Shown piece after piece: positions 1-4,646 of a DNA stretch of 5,795 bases (the stretch's first letter is position 1; every line of letters starts with the position of its first letter). Made by a program: the position numbers and the translations under genes. The notes under the pieces are model-generated. The model was given only the letters and a program-made list of their open reading frames with translations. It made no database searches and had not been told where the DNA came from. The stretch is from an uncultured Bacillota bacterium (GTDB lineage Bacteria; Bacillota; Limnochordia; Limnochordales; ZCTH02-B6): contig CALFSR010000069.1 of the NCBI GenBank assembly GCA_937916565.1, positions 1 to 5,795 on the forward strand. The letters run 5' to 3'.

Positions 1-322
1 TGCCCTCGCGGCTATCAAGCCCGGCGTCACGTGCGCGGACGTGGACCGGGCGGCGCGCGCCGTCATCGAGGAAGCGGGCTACGGGCCTTACTTCGTCCAC
101 CGCACGGGCCACGGCCTTGGGCTCGAGGTGCACGAGGCGCCGAGCGTCACCGCGACCAACGGCTTGGTGCTGGAGGAAGGCATGGTGTTTACCGTGGAGC
201 CTGGCATTTACCTGCCGGAACGGTTTGGCGTTCGACTTGAGGAAGTCGCCGTGGTGACAGCTACAGGGGTCCGGACTTTGAGCGGGCTGTCCCGGGACAT
301 TATCCCGGGCGGAGGGGTGTAA
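1..322 (+). CDS. M24 family metallopeptidase (Xaa-Pro aminopeptidase/prolidase type), 3' end only
   Basis: This is the C-terminal part of a 'pita-bread' metallopeptidase that removes an N-terminal residue before proline or splits X-Pro dipeptides in the cytoplasm. The gene enters from the left edge; the first full codon is at base 2, and 106 residues are visible before TAA at 320-322. Counting from that codon, the motif HRTGHGLG (residues 33-40) carries the conserved metal-binding His37. VEPGIY (65-70) carries the ligand Glu66, and VRLEE (77-81) carries the ligand Glu80. The family's two Asp ligands would lie upstream, outside the window. The C-terminus ends normally, with no sign of damage. 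The next gene converges on it. Aminopeptidase P and prolidase cannot be told apart from this fragment; methionine aminopeptidase is less likely because the GHGLG...HE spacing and the EPGIY motif are of the PepP/PepQ kind. Confidence 0.93.
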   Translation, partial: ALAAIKPGVTCADVDRAARAVIEEAGYGPYFVHRTGHGLGLEVHEAPSVTATNGLVLEEGMVFTVEPGIYLPERFGVRLEEVAVVTATGVRTLSGLSRDIIPGGGV

Positions 323-384
323 GCCGGGTTGTGCGGTGGCCTTTCTTGTAGAAGGCTTCGCCGGCAGCGGACGGCGGGGCTAGG

Positions 385-423
385 AGGCCTGTCGCGGCGG
401 GACAAGATCGTCGCGGCAGGCCT
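385..423. terminator. Long hairpin between convergent genes, possible bidirectional terminator without T-run
   Basis: Bases 385-400 can pair with 408-423 to give a 16-bp stem with three G-U pairs (on the + strand transcript) and a 7-base loop at 401-407. It lies 62 bp after the peptidase stop. Its right arm overlaps the TAG stop of pxpA (422-424), so it begins within that gene's last codon on the reverse strand. Neither side is followed by a run of T, so it is not a canonical factor-independent terminator. Its place between two converging genes suggests mRNA 3'-end formation or stabilisation. That role is inference; the pairing is seen directly. Confidence 0.5.
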
Positions 424-1189
424 ATTCGATGGCCTGAGCGATAGGCACGAGATCCACGCCGCGCGCAAGCAGGCTCGCGCGAAGAGCCTTGAGCAGGTCG
501 ACGGCCCCCGGGCTGTCGCCGTGCACGCAGATGGTGTCGGCTTTGAGGGGAATCCACTCGCCCGTCACGGCCCGCACCCGGCCTTCGCTGATCATGGTCC
601 ACACCCGCTGGGCGACCGTCTCCGGGTCGTGGAGGATGGCGCCGGGATCGCGGCGGGAGACGAGCCGGCCGCGGGCATCGTACCCGCGGTCCGCGAAAGC
701 TTCGCACGCGACGCGGGCGCCCATGCCGCGGGCTACCTGTTCGAAACGGCTGCCCGCGAGGACGACGATGACGAGATCCGGATCGGCGTTGAGGGCGCCT
801 TCGACGATGGCTCGAGCCGTGGCTTCGTCGTCCGCCGCCCGGTTGTAGAGGGCACCATGGGCTTTGACATGCTCCACCCGGGTGCCCGCGGACCGGGCGA
901 AGGCTTGGAGCGCGCCTACCTGGTAGGTGACGAAGTCACGCACCTCCGCGGGCGTCATGTCCATGTACCGCCGGCCGAAGCCCTGCAGGTCCGGATAGGA
1001 CGGGTGGGCGCCGACGCCGACGCCTTTGGCGGCCGCCAGCCGGACGAGGGAAGCCATGCGGGGCGGGTCGCCCGCGTGGAGACCGCAGGCGATGTTGGCG
1101 GCGGTGATCAGGTCGAGCAGTTCCTCGTCGTTGCCCAGGTCCCAGCGGCCGAAGCCTTCCCCCATGTCACAGTTGAGAGCGACCCGCAT
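422..1189 (-). CDS. pxpA: 5-oxoprolinase subunit PxpA (LamB/YcsF family)
   Basis: The protein has 255 residues, the usual length for the LamB/YcsF family. PxpA works with PxpB and PxpC in ATP-dependent opening of 5-oxoproline (pyroglutamate) to glutamate in the cytoplasm. Family signatures run the whole length: LNCDMGEGFG (5-14), ANIACGLHAGDP (31-42), GAHPSYPD (60-67), GFGRR (70-74), VKAHGALYN (108-116), EAFADRGY (163-170), LVSRRDPGA (176-184) and ICVHGD (220-225). The ATG at 1189 is supported by a GAGGTG ribosome site 7 bases upstream, and the protein begins right at the conserved N-terminal strand. It follows yigZ by 19 bp on the same strand, so the two are probably co-transcribed. No pxpB or pxpC is visible beside it, although these usually neighbour pxpA. 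The stop codon lies inside the arm of the 385-423 hairpin. Family assignment is secure; the 5-oxoprolinase role rests on family knowledge. Confidence 0.95.
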   Translation of the reverse strand: MRVALNCDMGEGFGRWDLGNDEELLDLITAANIACGLHAGDPPRMASLVRLAAAKGVGVGAHPSYPDLQGFGRRYMDMTPAEVRDFVTYQVGALQAFARSAGTRVEHVKAHGALYNRAADDEATARAIVEGALNADPDLVIVVLAGSRFEQVARGMGARVACEAFADRGYDARGRLVSRRDPGAILHDPETVAQRVWTMISEGRVRAVTGEWIPLKADTICVHGDSPGAVDLLKALRASLLARGVDLVPIAQAIE

Positions 1190-1208
1190 GGGTGTTCACC
1201 TCGCAGTC

Positions 1209-1886
1209 TCAATCGGTTGACCGGGCGGCATCGGGCGTTGCCCAGTACAGCTCTCCCAGCAGTTCCGGCTTGACCTGCCCGTTGGTCAGATCCTGAAGCG
1301 TTGCCCTCACGTGGTCCGCCCTCGGCAGCGGCACCAGGAACTGAAACGCCGCCTGGGCGGCGTAGTCGGCCGCCTCGACGACCGCACCTTCCTGTTGCAG
1401 CCAATGCTGCACTTTGCCTACCCATTCATAGTCCATGACGGCACGCAGGCGGGCATGCCGCACCTGGCGCACGACGCCGCTGGTGTCCACGGCCAGCTTG
1501 GCGGCTTGCGCGTAAGCCCGCACGAGGCCCGCGGCGCCCAGAAGCGTCCCGCCGAAGTAGCGGGTGACGACGATGAGGGAGTTGCGCAAGTCCTCCCGCT
1601 GCAGCACTTCCAAGATGGGGCGGCCCGCCGTGCCGCCGGGCTCGCCGTCGTCGCTGAAGCGGATCGTCTCGGCCCCGAGGCCGACCCGGTAGGCGTAGCA
1701 GTGATGAGTCGCCTGGGGGTGCTCGGCGCGGATGCGTCCCAAAACGTCGAGGGCTTCTTCCTCCGTCGCCACGGGGCTGCCCCAGCCGATGAAACGGGAG
1801 CGCTTGATGACGACTTCCGCCGAGCGGAAGGCGCCCAGCGTCCGGTAGGCGGGAAGGAAGGCGTTTGTGTCCGGCGTCGCTGCCAT
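1209..1886 (-). CDS. yigZ: YigZ/IMPACT family protein (UPF0029 N-terminal domain plus DUF1949-like C-terminal domain)
   Basis: The protein has 225 residues, a normal length for bacterial YigZ. The N-terminal UPF0029/Impact domain (about 20-130) is clear from KRSRFIG (28-34), HHCYAYR (61-67), the signature RFSDDGEPGGTAGRPIL (76-92) and VVTRYFGGTLLGAAGLVRAY (106-125). The C-terminal part (about 140-215), with DYEWVGKVQHWL (152-163), fits the small ferredoxin-like DUF1949 domain. The eukaryotic relative IMPACT regulates the Gcn2 kinase; the bacterial role is unsettled, with nucleic-acid or translation-factor links proposed, so no reaction is assigned. The ATG at 1886 has AGGAG at 1897-1901, 10 bases upstream. 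It is the first gene of a likely two-gene unit with pxpA, and its 5' end faces the 224-bp divergent spacer. Confidence 0.94.
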   Translation of the reverse strand: MAATPDTNAFLPAYRTLGAFRSAEVVIKRSRFIGWGSPVATEEEALDVLGRIRAEHPQATHHCYAYRVGLGAETIRFSDDGEPGGTAGRPILEVLQREDLRNSLIVVTRYFGGTLLGAAGLVRAYAQAAKLAVDTSGVVRQVRHARLRAVMDYEWVGKVQHWLQQEGAVVEAADYAAQAAFQFLVPLPRADHVRATLQDLTNGQVKPELLGELYWATPDAARSTD

Positions 1887-1907
1887 CGTGTTTCAGCTCC
1901 TAGCTTG

Positions 1908-1913
1908 TATAAT
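1908..1913 (+). promoter_or_regulatory. Exact TATAAT, candidate -10 element in the divergent spacer
   Basis: An exact TATAAT sits in otherwise very GC-rich DNA between yigZ (reverse) and the aldolase-like gene (forward). It could serve the forward gene, which would give a leader of about 190 bases. No convincing -35 hexamer lies 16-18 bp upstream. On the reverse strand the overlapping ATTATACAA patch would put a start almost on top of the yigZ ribosome site, leaving only a leader of about 15-20 bases. Direction and use are therefore uncertain. Confidence 0.3.
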
Positions 1914-2003
1914 GCGACGGCGGATCGGCTCGCACCTGCGCCCGGCCGGCAGGAGCCGGGTAGTGGGAGGAAAACCAGTAGAACAAGGCGGCGCAGCTTG
2001 GTG

Positions 2004-2063
2004 GTGCGGCAGTCCTGCCCAACCGGCGGCGCAGTGCGGGCCGGCGGCCGGGCAGTCCCGCAC
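2004..2063 (+). repeat. Imperfect dyad with an embedded 10-base direct repeat in the leader of the aldolase-like gene
   Basis: GTGCGG (2004-2009) pairs with CCGCAC (2058-2063), and TGCCC (2016-2020) pairs with GGGCA (2050-2054), with unpaired bases between the two blocks. The same stretch carries a direct repeat GCAGTCCYGC at 2009-2018 and 2052-2061. It lies 47 bp before the ATG at 2111. It could be an operator or a leader RNA structure; I recognise no known riboswitch or T-box motif. The rest of the 1887-2110 spacer shows only a 6-bp stem (1941-1946 with 1955-1960), the TATAAT and the two ribosome sites. Confidence 0.35.
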
Positions 2064-2110
2064 GACCGCCGGAACGGTGCCGGACTGACGGAACGGGAGC
2101 GGATGGCGGC

Positions 2111-3037
2111 ATGACGGAGCTCAAGCTAGCGGGAGTCTTTAACATTATGGCAACGCCCTTTACACCGGATGGCGCCGTGGACGCGGCCGGGGTGCGGCAA
2201 CTGGTGGAATTTCAGCTGCGGGCGGGCGCCGACGGGCTGACCATTCTCGGCATCATGGGCGAAGCTCACAAGCTGCGGGACGCCGAGCGCGCCTTGGTGG
2301 TCGACACGGTGATGGAAACCGTCGCGGGCCGGGTTCCCGTGGTGGTGACGGTGAGCCACGCGGCCACGGACGTGTCGGTCGGGTGGGCCCAGGAGGCGGC
2401 TAGGGCCGGCGCGGCCGCGGTGATGGCGACGCCGCCGGGCCGCGTCCAAAACCCGGCGGCGATCTTGGAACATTACCGCCGGCTGGCCGGCGAGGCCGGC
2501 CTGCCCGTGGTCGTGCAGGATGAACCGGTGCACACCGGCGTCATCATGCCCGTCGACCTGCTCGTCCGCATCGCCGAGGAGATCGACGGCTGCCGCTACA
2601 TCAAGCTCGAAGAAGCCCCGACCCCGCGCAAGCTCGGGCAGATCCTCGCGCAAGTACAACGTCCGACGGGCATTTTCGGCGGCCTCGGCGGGGTGCAGTT
2701 TTACTACGAACTATGCCGGGGCGCCGTCGGAACGATGACCGGTTTCGCCTTTACCGAGGTGCTCGTCGAGATCTACCGGCGGTTCCGGGCGGGCGACCGG
2801 GACGGAGCGCGGGCTGTCTTTTACAAATACCTGCCCATCCTGGCCTACGAGGGGCAGCCCGGGATCGGCCTCGCCCTCCGGAAGGAGGTCCTGTACCGGC
2901 GGGGCGCCATCCCGCACCCGGCCGTGCGGCAACCGGCCATGACCGTCGACCCGGGCACCCGGGCCGAACTCGATGAGGTGCTGCAGAGCCTCGGGCTCTT
3001 GGAAGGCGGGTTTCCTTTGGCCGTGACGTCAGACTGA
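2111..3037 (+). CDS. Dihydrodipicolinate synthase/N-acetylneuraminate lyase superfamily protein, non-DapA
   Basis: The 308-residue protein has the usual length and layout of the class I aldolase DapA/NAL superfamily, a cytoplasmic (beta/alpha)8 barrel that forms a Schiff base with a keto acid. The start region (GVFNIMATPFTPDGAVD, 8-24) is the family's first strand. The Schiff-base lysine is Lys165 in YIKLEE. GIFGGLGG (187-194) and the MTGFAF loop (209-214) follow as expected. It is not a standard DapA: GTTGE becomes GIMGE (47-51), so both Thr are missing; the YNVPSRTG block becomes QDEPVHTG (136-143), losing the catalytic Tyr and the carboxylate-binding Arg; the usual PYY becomes PPG (108-110). 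The substrate is unknown. Related family members act as keto-acid aldolases, hydratases or dehydratases. The ATG at 2111 has GGGAG at 2095-2099; an ATG at 2103 is out of frame. Its 3' end overlaps the convergent SDR gene by 9 bp. Confidence 0.9.
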   Translation: MTELKLAGVFNIMATPFTPDGAVDAAGVRQLVEFQLRAGADGLTILGIMGEAHKLRDAERALVVDTVMETVAGRVPVVVTVSHAATDVSVGWAQEAARAGAAAVMATPPGRVQNPAAILEHYRRLAGEAGLPVVVQDEPVHTGVIMPVDLLVRIAEEIDGCRYIKLEEAPTPRKLGQILAQVQRPTGIFGGLGGVQFYYELCRGAVGTMTGFAFTEVLVEIYRRFRAGDRDGARAVFYKYLPILAYEGQPGIGLALRKEVLYRRGAIPHPAVRQPAMTVDPGTRAELDEVLQSLGLLEGGFPLAVTSD

Positions 3038-3039
3038 CG
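3027..3039. repeat. 13-bp palindrome at the overlapping 3' ends of two convergent genes
   Basis: CGTCAGACTGACG is a perfect palindrome around A3033. It contains the TGA stop of the aldolase-like gene (3035-3037) and the TGA of the SDR gene (complement of 3029-3031), placed almost symmetrically. The 1-base loop rules out a simple hairpin, and there is no T-run, so it is not a typical terminator. Confidence 0.4.
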
Positions 3040-3823
3040 GCGACAGGCCCCCGTCGACGTTGATGGCGCAGCCGGTCACGTAGGACGCGAGGTCGGAGGC
3101 GAGAAACACGATGACCCGGGCGGCTTCCTCGGGCTCGCCGTAGCGGCCGAGGGCAACGTCCTTGCCCAGGCGCTGGTAGTACTCGTCCAAGGTGAGGTCG
3201 GGCGCCGTCGCGCGCCAGCGGCGTTCGTGCTGGGCACTCTTGACTTTTCCAATGCAGACCGTGTTGACGAGGATGTTGTGCGGGGCGAGCTCCTTGGACA
3301 GGGCCTTGGTCAAGGCGATGCCGGCCGCCCGGGCGACGGACGAGGGCATGGATTGCGCCCCCGGGTTTTTTCCGGCGATGGCCGTGACGTTGATGATGCG
3401 CCCGCCGCCCCGCTCCATCATGGAGGGCACCACCAGGCGGCTGAAGCGGACGGCCGCGAACAGCTTGAGTTCCAGATCCCGGGCGATGCGCTCGTCGGTC
3501 TGCTCAAGAAAAGGCCCGGCGTCAGCGGAGCCGGCGTTGTTGACCAGGATGTCGATGCCGCCGAAGGCCTGGATGGCCGTGTCGACGACCCGTTGGACGT
3601 CGCCTGCGCGGGTGACGTCGGCCTGCACCGCCAGCACCTCTTGGCCCGCTCCCGAGGAGCGGATCTCTTGGGCCGCCGCTTCGAGCGCATCGGCCCGCCG
3701 TGCGCAAATGACGACGTGAGCGCCTTCCTCATGCAACAGTCGGGCGGTGGCTTTGCCGATTCCCTCGCTGCCGCCGCTGACTATGGCGACCTTGTGCGCG
3801 AGTCCCGTCTGGAAACCCGTCAT
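3029..3823 (-). CDS. SDR family protein (classical Rossmann-type) with atypical active site
   Basis: The 264-residue protein has the length and order of motifs of a classical short-chain dehydrogenase/reductase, a cytoplasmic NAD(P)-dependent oxidoreductase fold. SGGSEGIG (16-23) is the glycine-rich dinucleotide loop; ARR (41-43) after the second strand suggests a preference for NADP; ADV (68-70) and NNAG (95-98) follow. The C-terminal VTGCAINVDGG (249-259) is also typical. By eye alignment all four residues of the Asn-Ser-Tyr-Lys catalytic tetrad are changed: Lys120, Ala148, Ser161 and Arg165. The flanking sequence (RAAGIALTKALSKELAPHNILVN) is well kept, so this looks like a divergent SDR clade and not a decayed gene; substrate unknown. 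The ATG at 3823 is chosen because AGGAGGT lies 8 bases upstream. The open frame continues to 4390, but that part crosses the riboswitch in antisense and has no protein-like pattern. Confidence 0.92.
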   Translation of the reverse strand: MTGFQTGLAHKVAIVSGGSEGIGKATARLLHEEGAHVVICARRADALEAAAQEIRSSGAGQEVLAVQADVTRAGDVQRVVDTAIQAFGGIDILVNNAGSADAGPFLEQTDERIARDLELKLFAAVRFSRLVVPSMMERGGGRIINVTAIAGKNPGAQSMPSSVARAAGIALTKALSKELAPHNILVNTVCIGKVKSAQHERRWRATAPDLTLDEYYQRLGKDVALGRYGEPEEAARVIVFLASDLASYVTGCAINVDGGLSPSV

Positions 3824-3831
3824 CGATGCGT

Positions 3832-3838
3832 ACCTCCT
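3832..3838 (-). promoter_or_regulatory. Shine-Dalgarno site AGGAGGT that fixes the SDR start
   Basis: On the reverse strand AGGAGGT stands 8 bases before the ATG at 3823, where the SDR fold also begins. It excludes the much longer upstream-extended reading of this frame. Confidence 0.85.
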
Positions 3839-3843
3839 ACCGC

Positions 3844-3916
3844 CTGCGGCGTGGAGCGGGACAACGTTTCTCGCAAGGATTCGGAGATCGTTTGGAAAAT
3901 CCTCTCCACGCCGCAG
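3844..3916. repeat. Perfect 13-bp inverted repeat with a 47-base spacer, between divergent genes
   Basis: CTGCGGCGTGGAG at 3844-3856 is the exact reverse complement of 3904-3916. Two further outer pairs are possible with a one-base bulge, and three inner pairs after a mismatch. The spacer (3857-3903) is less GC-rich than its surroundings. In the SDR transcript the structure would end 5 bases before the AGGAGGT ribosome site, so it could affect translation. As DNA it could be an operator for the SDR gene or the small forward ORF. I found no good -35/-10 pair for the SDR gene here. Confidence 0.5.
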
Positions 3917-3949
3917 CGATAGCGCCTGTGCATGAGGGGAGGGGCGCAC

Positions 3950-4111
3950 GTGGGATACGCATTCGAAATGTACTTTGACATCGCCTTTGAGCTCGCTCTG
4001 GAAAGCGGAGTCTTCGGCCGTGCACGCCTCAGTTCGATAGGGATCGTGAAGTTCCGTCCCGTGACACAGCTCGCCAGCTACCTGCTGCGGGGAGAAACCC
4101 CTGGAGTGTAA
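3950..4111 (+). CDS. Small hypothetical protein, 53 residues
   Basis: A GTG-initiated frame of 53 codons ends at TAA (4109-4111). The ribosome site is good: GGAGG at 3938-3942, 7 bases before GTG, in a purine-rich run. An in-frame ATG at 3932 would add 6 residues but has no ribosome site. The protein begins MGYAFEMYFDIAFELALESG, an acidic, aromatic-rich stretch that could be an amphipathic helix. The second half is basic (GRARLSS, IVKFRPV, YLLRGE). It has no signal peptide, transmembrane segment or Cys. About two thirds of codons end in G or C, less biased than the neighbours. I do not recognise the family. It is divergent from the SDR gene across the 13-bp inverted repeat and lies upstream of the cobalamin operon's own promoter. 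The low-complexity-free sequence and good ribosome site favour a real gene, but chance cannot be excluded. Confidence 0.5.
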   Translation: MGYAFEMYFDIAFELALESGVFGRARLSSIGIVKFRPVTQLASYLLRGETPGV

Positions 4112-4175
4112 TGCGCTGCGCGGCCGGTTGTGTTGCGGCCACGGTGACGCCGGAGAGGGTTTTCCCGAGTCATGG

Positions 4176-4203
4176 AGCGGCGGGCTTGAGAGCATGCGCC
4201 GCT
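4176..4203. repeat. 7-bp inverted repeat upstream of the cobalamin operon promoter
   Basis: AGCGGCG (4176-4182) is complementary to CGCCGCT (4197-4203) around a 14-base loop. It lies 64 bp after the small ORF stop and 35 bp before the putative -35 element. It could end the small ORF's transcript or bind a regulator, but no T-run follows. Nothing else is recognisable in 4112-4237. Confidence 0.25.
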
Positions 4204-4237
4204 GCGGGGCGCGACGGCCCGCGTCCAAGTCTTGCTT

Positions 4238-4266
4238 TGGACATCCTCGCCGGTATACGATACAAG
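4238..4266 (+). promoter_or_regulatory. Probable sigma-A promoter of the cobalamin uptake operon
   Basis: TGGACA (4238-4243, 5 of 6 matches to TTGACA) and TACAAG (4261-4266, 4 of 6 to TATAAT) are separated by exactly 17 bp. A start near 4273 would put the transcript about 15 bases ahead of the riboswitch P1 stem at 4288, as expected. Overlapping alternatives such as TTGCTT (4233-4238) with TACGAT (4256-4261), also 17 bp apart, are possible. Confidence 0.5.
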
Positions 4267-4287
4267 TACAGGCAACCGACAATTGAA

Positions 4288-4448
4288 CTGACGCAGGTGC
4301 CCTCTTGCGAGGGGTAAAAGGGAATCGGGTGCAAGTCCCGAGCGGTCCCGCCACTGTAACCGGCATTCGTGGCTCACGGTCACTGCGCACGGCGCGGGAA
4401 GGCCGTGGGAGTAGTCCCGCCGGAAGCCAGGAAACCTGCCTGTGTCAG
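4288..4448 (+). promoter_or_regulatory. Cobalamin riboswitch aptamer
   Basis: The stretch carries all the hallmarks of the cobalamin aptamer: AAAAGGGAA (4316-4324), a stem from 4325-4329 with 4337-4341, the conserved core GTCCCGCCACTGTAA (4345-4359), GGAAGCC leading into the B12 box GCCAGGAAACCTGCC (4426-4440). The closing stems are visible: CTGAC (4288-4292) pairs with GTCAG (4444-4448), and GCAGGT (4293-4298) pairs with ACCTGC (4434-4439). Family members bind adenosyl- or other cobalamins and lower expression of downstream uptake or synthesis genes. Here the downstream genes are a BtuF-like binding protein and a permease, and an intrinsic terminator follows, so control is probably by premature termination. 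Confidence 0.96.
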
Positions 4449-4454
4449 GGGAGA

Positions 4455-4521
4455 CGTACACGCCTTCGGGCTTGAGGCGGGTACGGGAACGGCAGCGCGC
4501 GTGCTGTCCCTGTCACCTGCC
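4455..4521 (+). promoter_or_regulatory. Riboswitch expression platform with competing antiterminator pairing
   Basis: Directly after the aptamer a stem forms from CGTAC (4455-4459) with GTACG (4481-4485) and CGCCT (4461-4465) with AGGCG (4475-4479). Its 3' strand includes GGCGGGT (4476-4482), which can instead pair with ACCTGCC (4515-4521), the 5' arm of the terminator, by 7 pairs including one G-U. The two pairings exclude each other. With ligand, the first stem would form and leave the terminator free; without ligand, the second would block it. The loop of the first stem is where a kissing contact with the aptamer would be expected. The pairing is seen; the switching model is inference. Confidence 0.55.
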
Positions 4522-4541
4522 CTCTTGGGGCAGGTTTTTTT
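4515..4541 (+). terminator. Intrinsic terminator of the cobalamin riboswitch
   Basis: ACCTGCCC (4515-4522) pairs with GGGCAGGT (4528-4535) around a 5-base loop, followed at once by a run of T to 4541. This is a canonical factor-independent terminator placed between the aptamer and the first gene, over 100 bp before the start codon, so it works as an attenuator. Confidence 0.92.
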
Positions 4542-4571
4542 GTTCCCGTGGCCCCGATGTGCCTGGACGGA

Positions 4572-4628
4572 CGGCTGGCCCGCGCCAGCCGGCGGTTGCC
4601 GGAATCCCCATCGGCCCCCGTTAGGGCC
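4572..4628 (+). other. Leader hairpins between attenuator and btuF-like start
   Basis: CGGCTGGC (4572-4579) pairs perfectly with GCCAGCCG (4584-4591) around a 4-base loop. A second stem, GGCCC (4613-4617) with GGGCC (4624-4628), ends on the base just before the AAAGGAGG ribosome site (4629-4636). These would be present only in read-through transcripts. They may affect translation or RNA stability, or be chance in GC-rich DNA. Confidence 0.35.
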
Positions 4629-4646
4629 AAAGGAGGCAGGCGAACG

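Noticed and set aside
291..309. 7-bp hairpin (291-297 with 303-309) as a terminator of the peptidase gene
   Set aside because: It lies within the coding sequence before the stop and has no T-run after it.
329..1273. 314-codon forward frame
   Set aside because: It is antisense to pxpA, which has unmistakable family motifs, and has no ribosome site or recognisable domain.
1311..2114. 267-codon forward frame, plus the 73- and 81-codon frames in the 1867-2145 stretch
   Set aside because: The long frame is antisense to yigZ and runs on through the divergent spacer. All three lack ribosome sites and protein-like pattern.
3975..3980. Exact TTGACA as a -35 element
   Set aside because: No -10-like hexamer lies 16-18 bp downstream, and it falls inside the small ORF.
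4111..4317. 68-codon forward frame starting at an ATG that overlaps the small ORF stop (TAATG)
   Set aside because: It would run through the promoter and into the conserved riboswitch aptamer, whose bases are fixed by RNA structure. The translation has no pattern.
3824..4390. Upstream extension of the SDR frame by 189 codons on the reverse strand
   Set aside because: It is antisense to the cobalamin riboswitch and the small ORF, rich in Arg, Pro and Ser without domain pattern. The AGGAGGT site and the SDR fold both start at 3823.
4548..4646. Longer N-terminus for the binding protein from an ATG at 4548
   Set aside because: It has no ribosome site, it starts right after the terminator, and it would put about 33 extra residues before the signal peptide.
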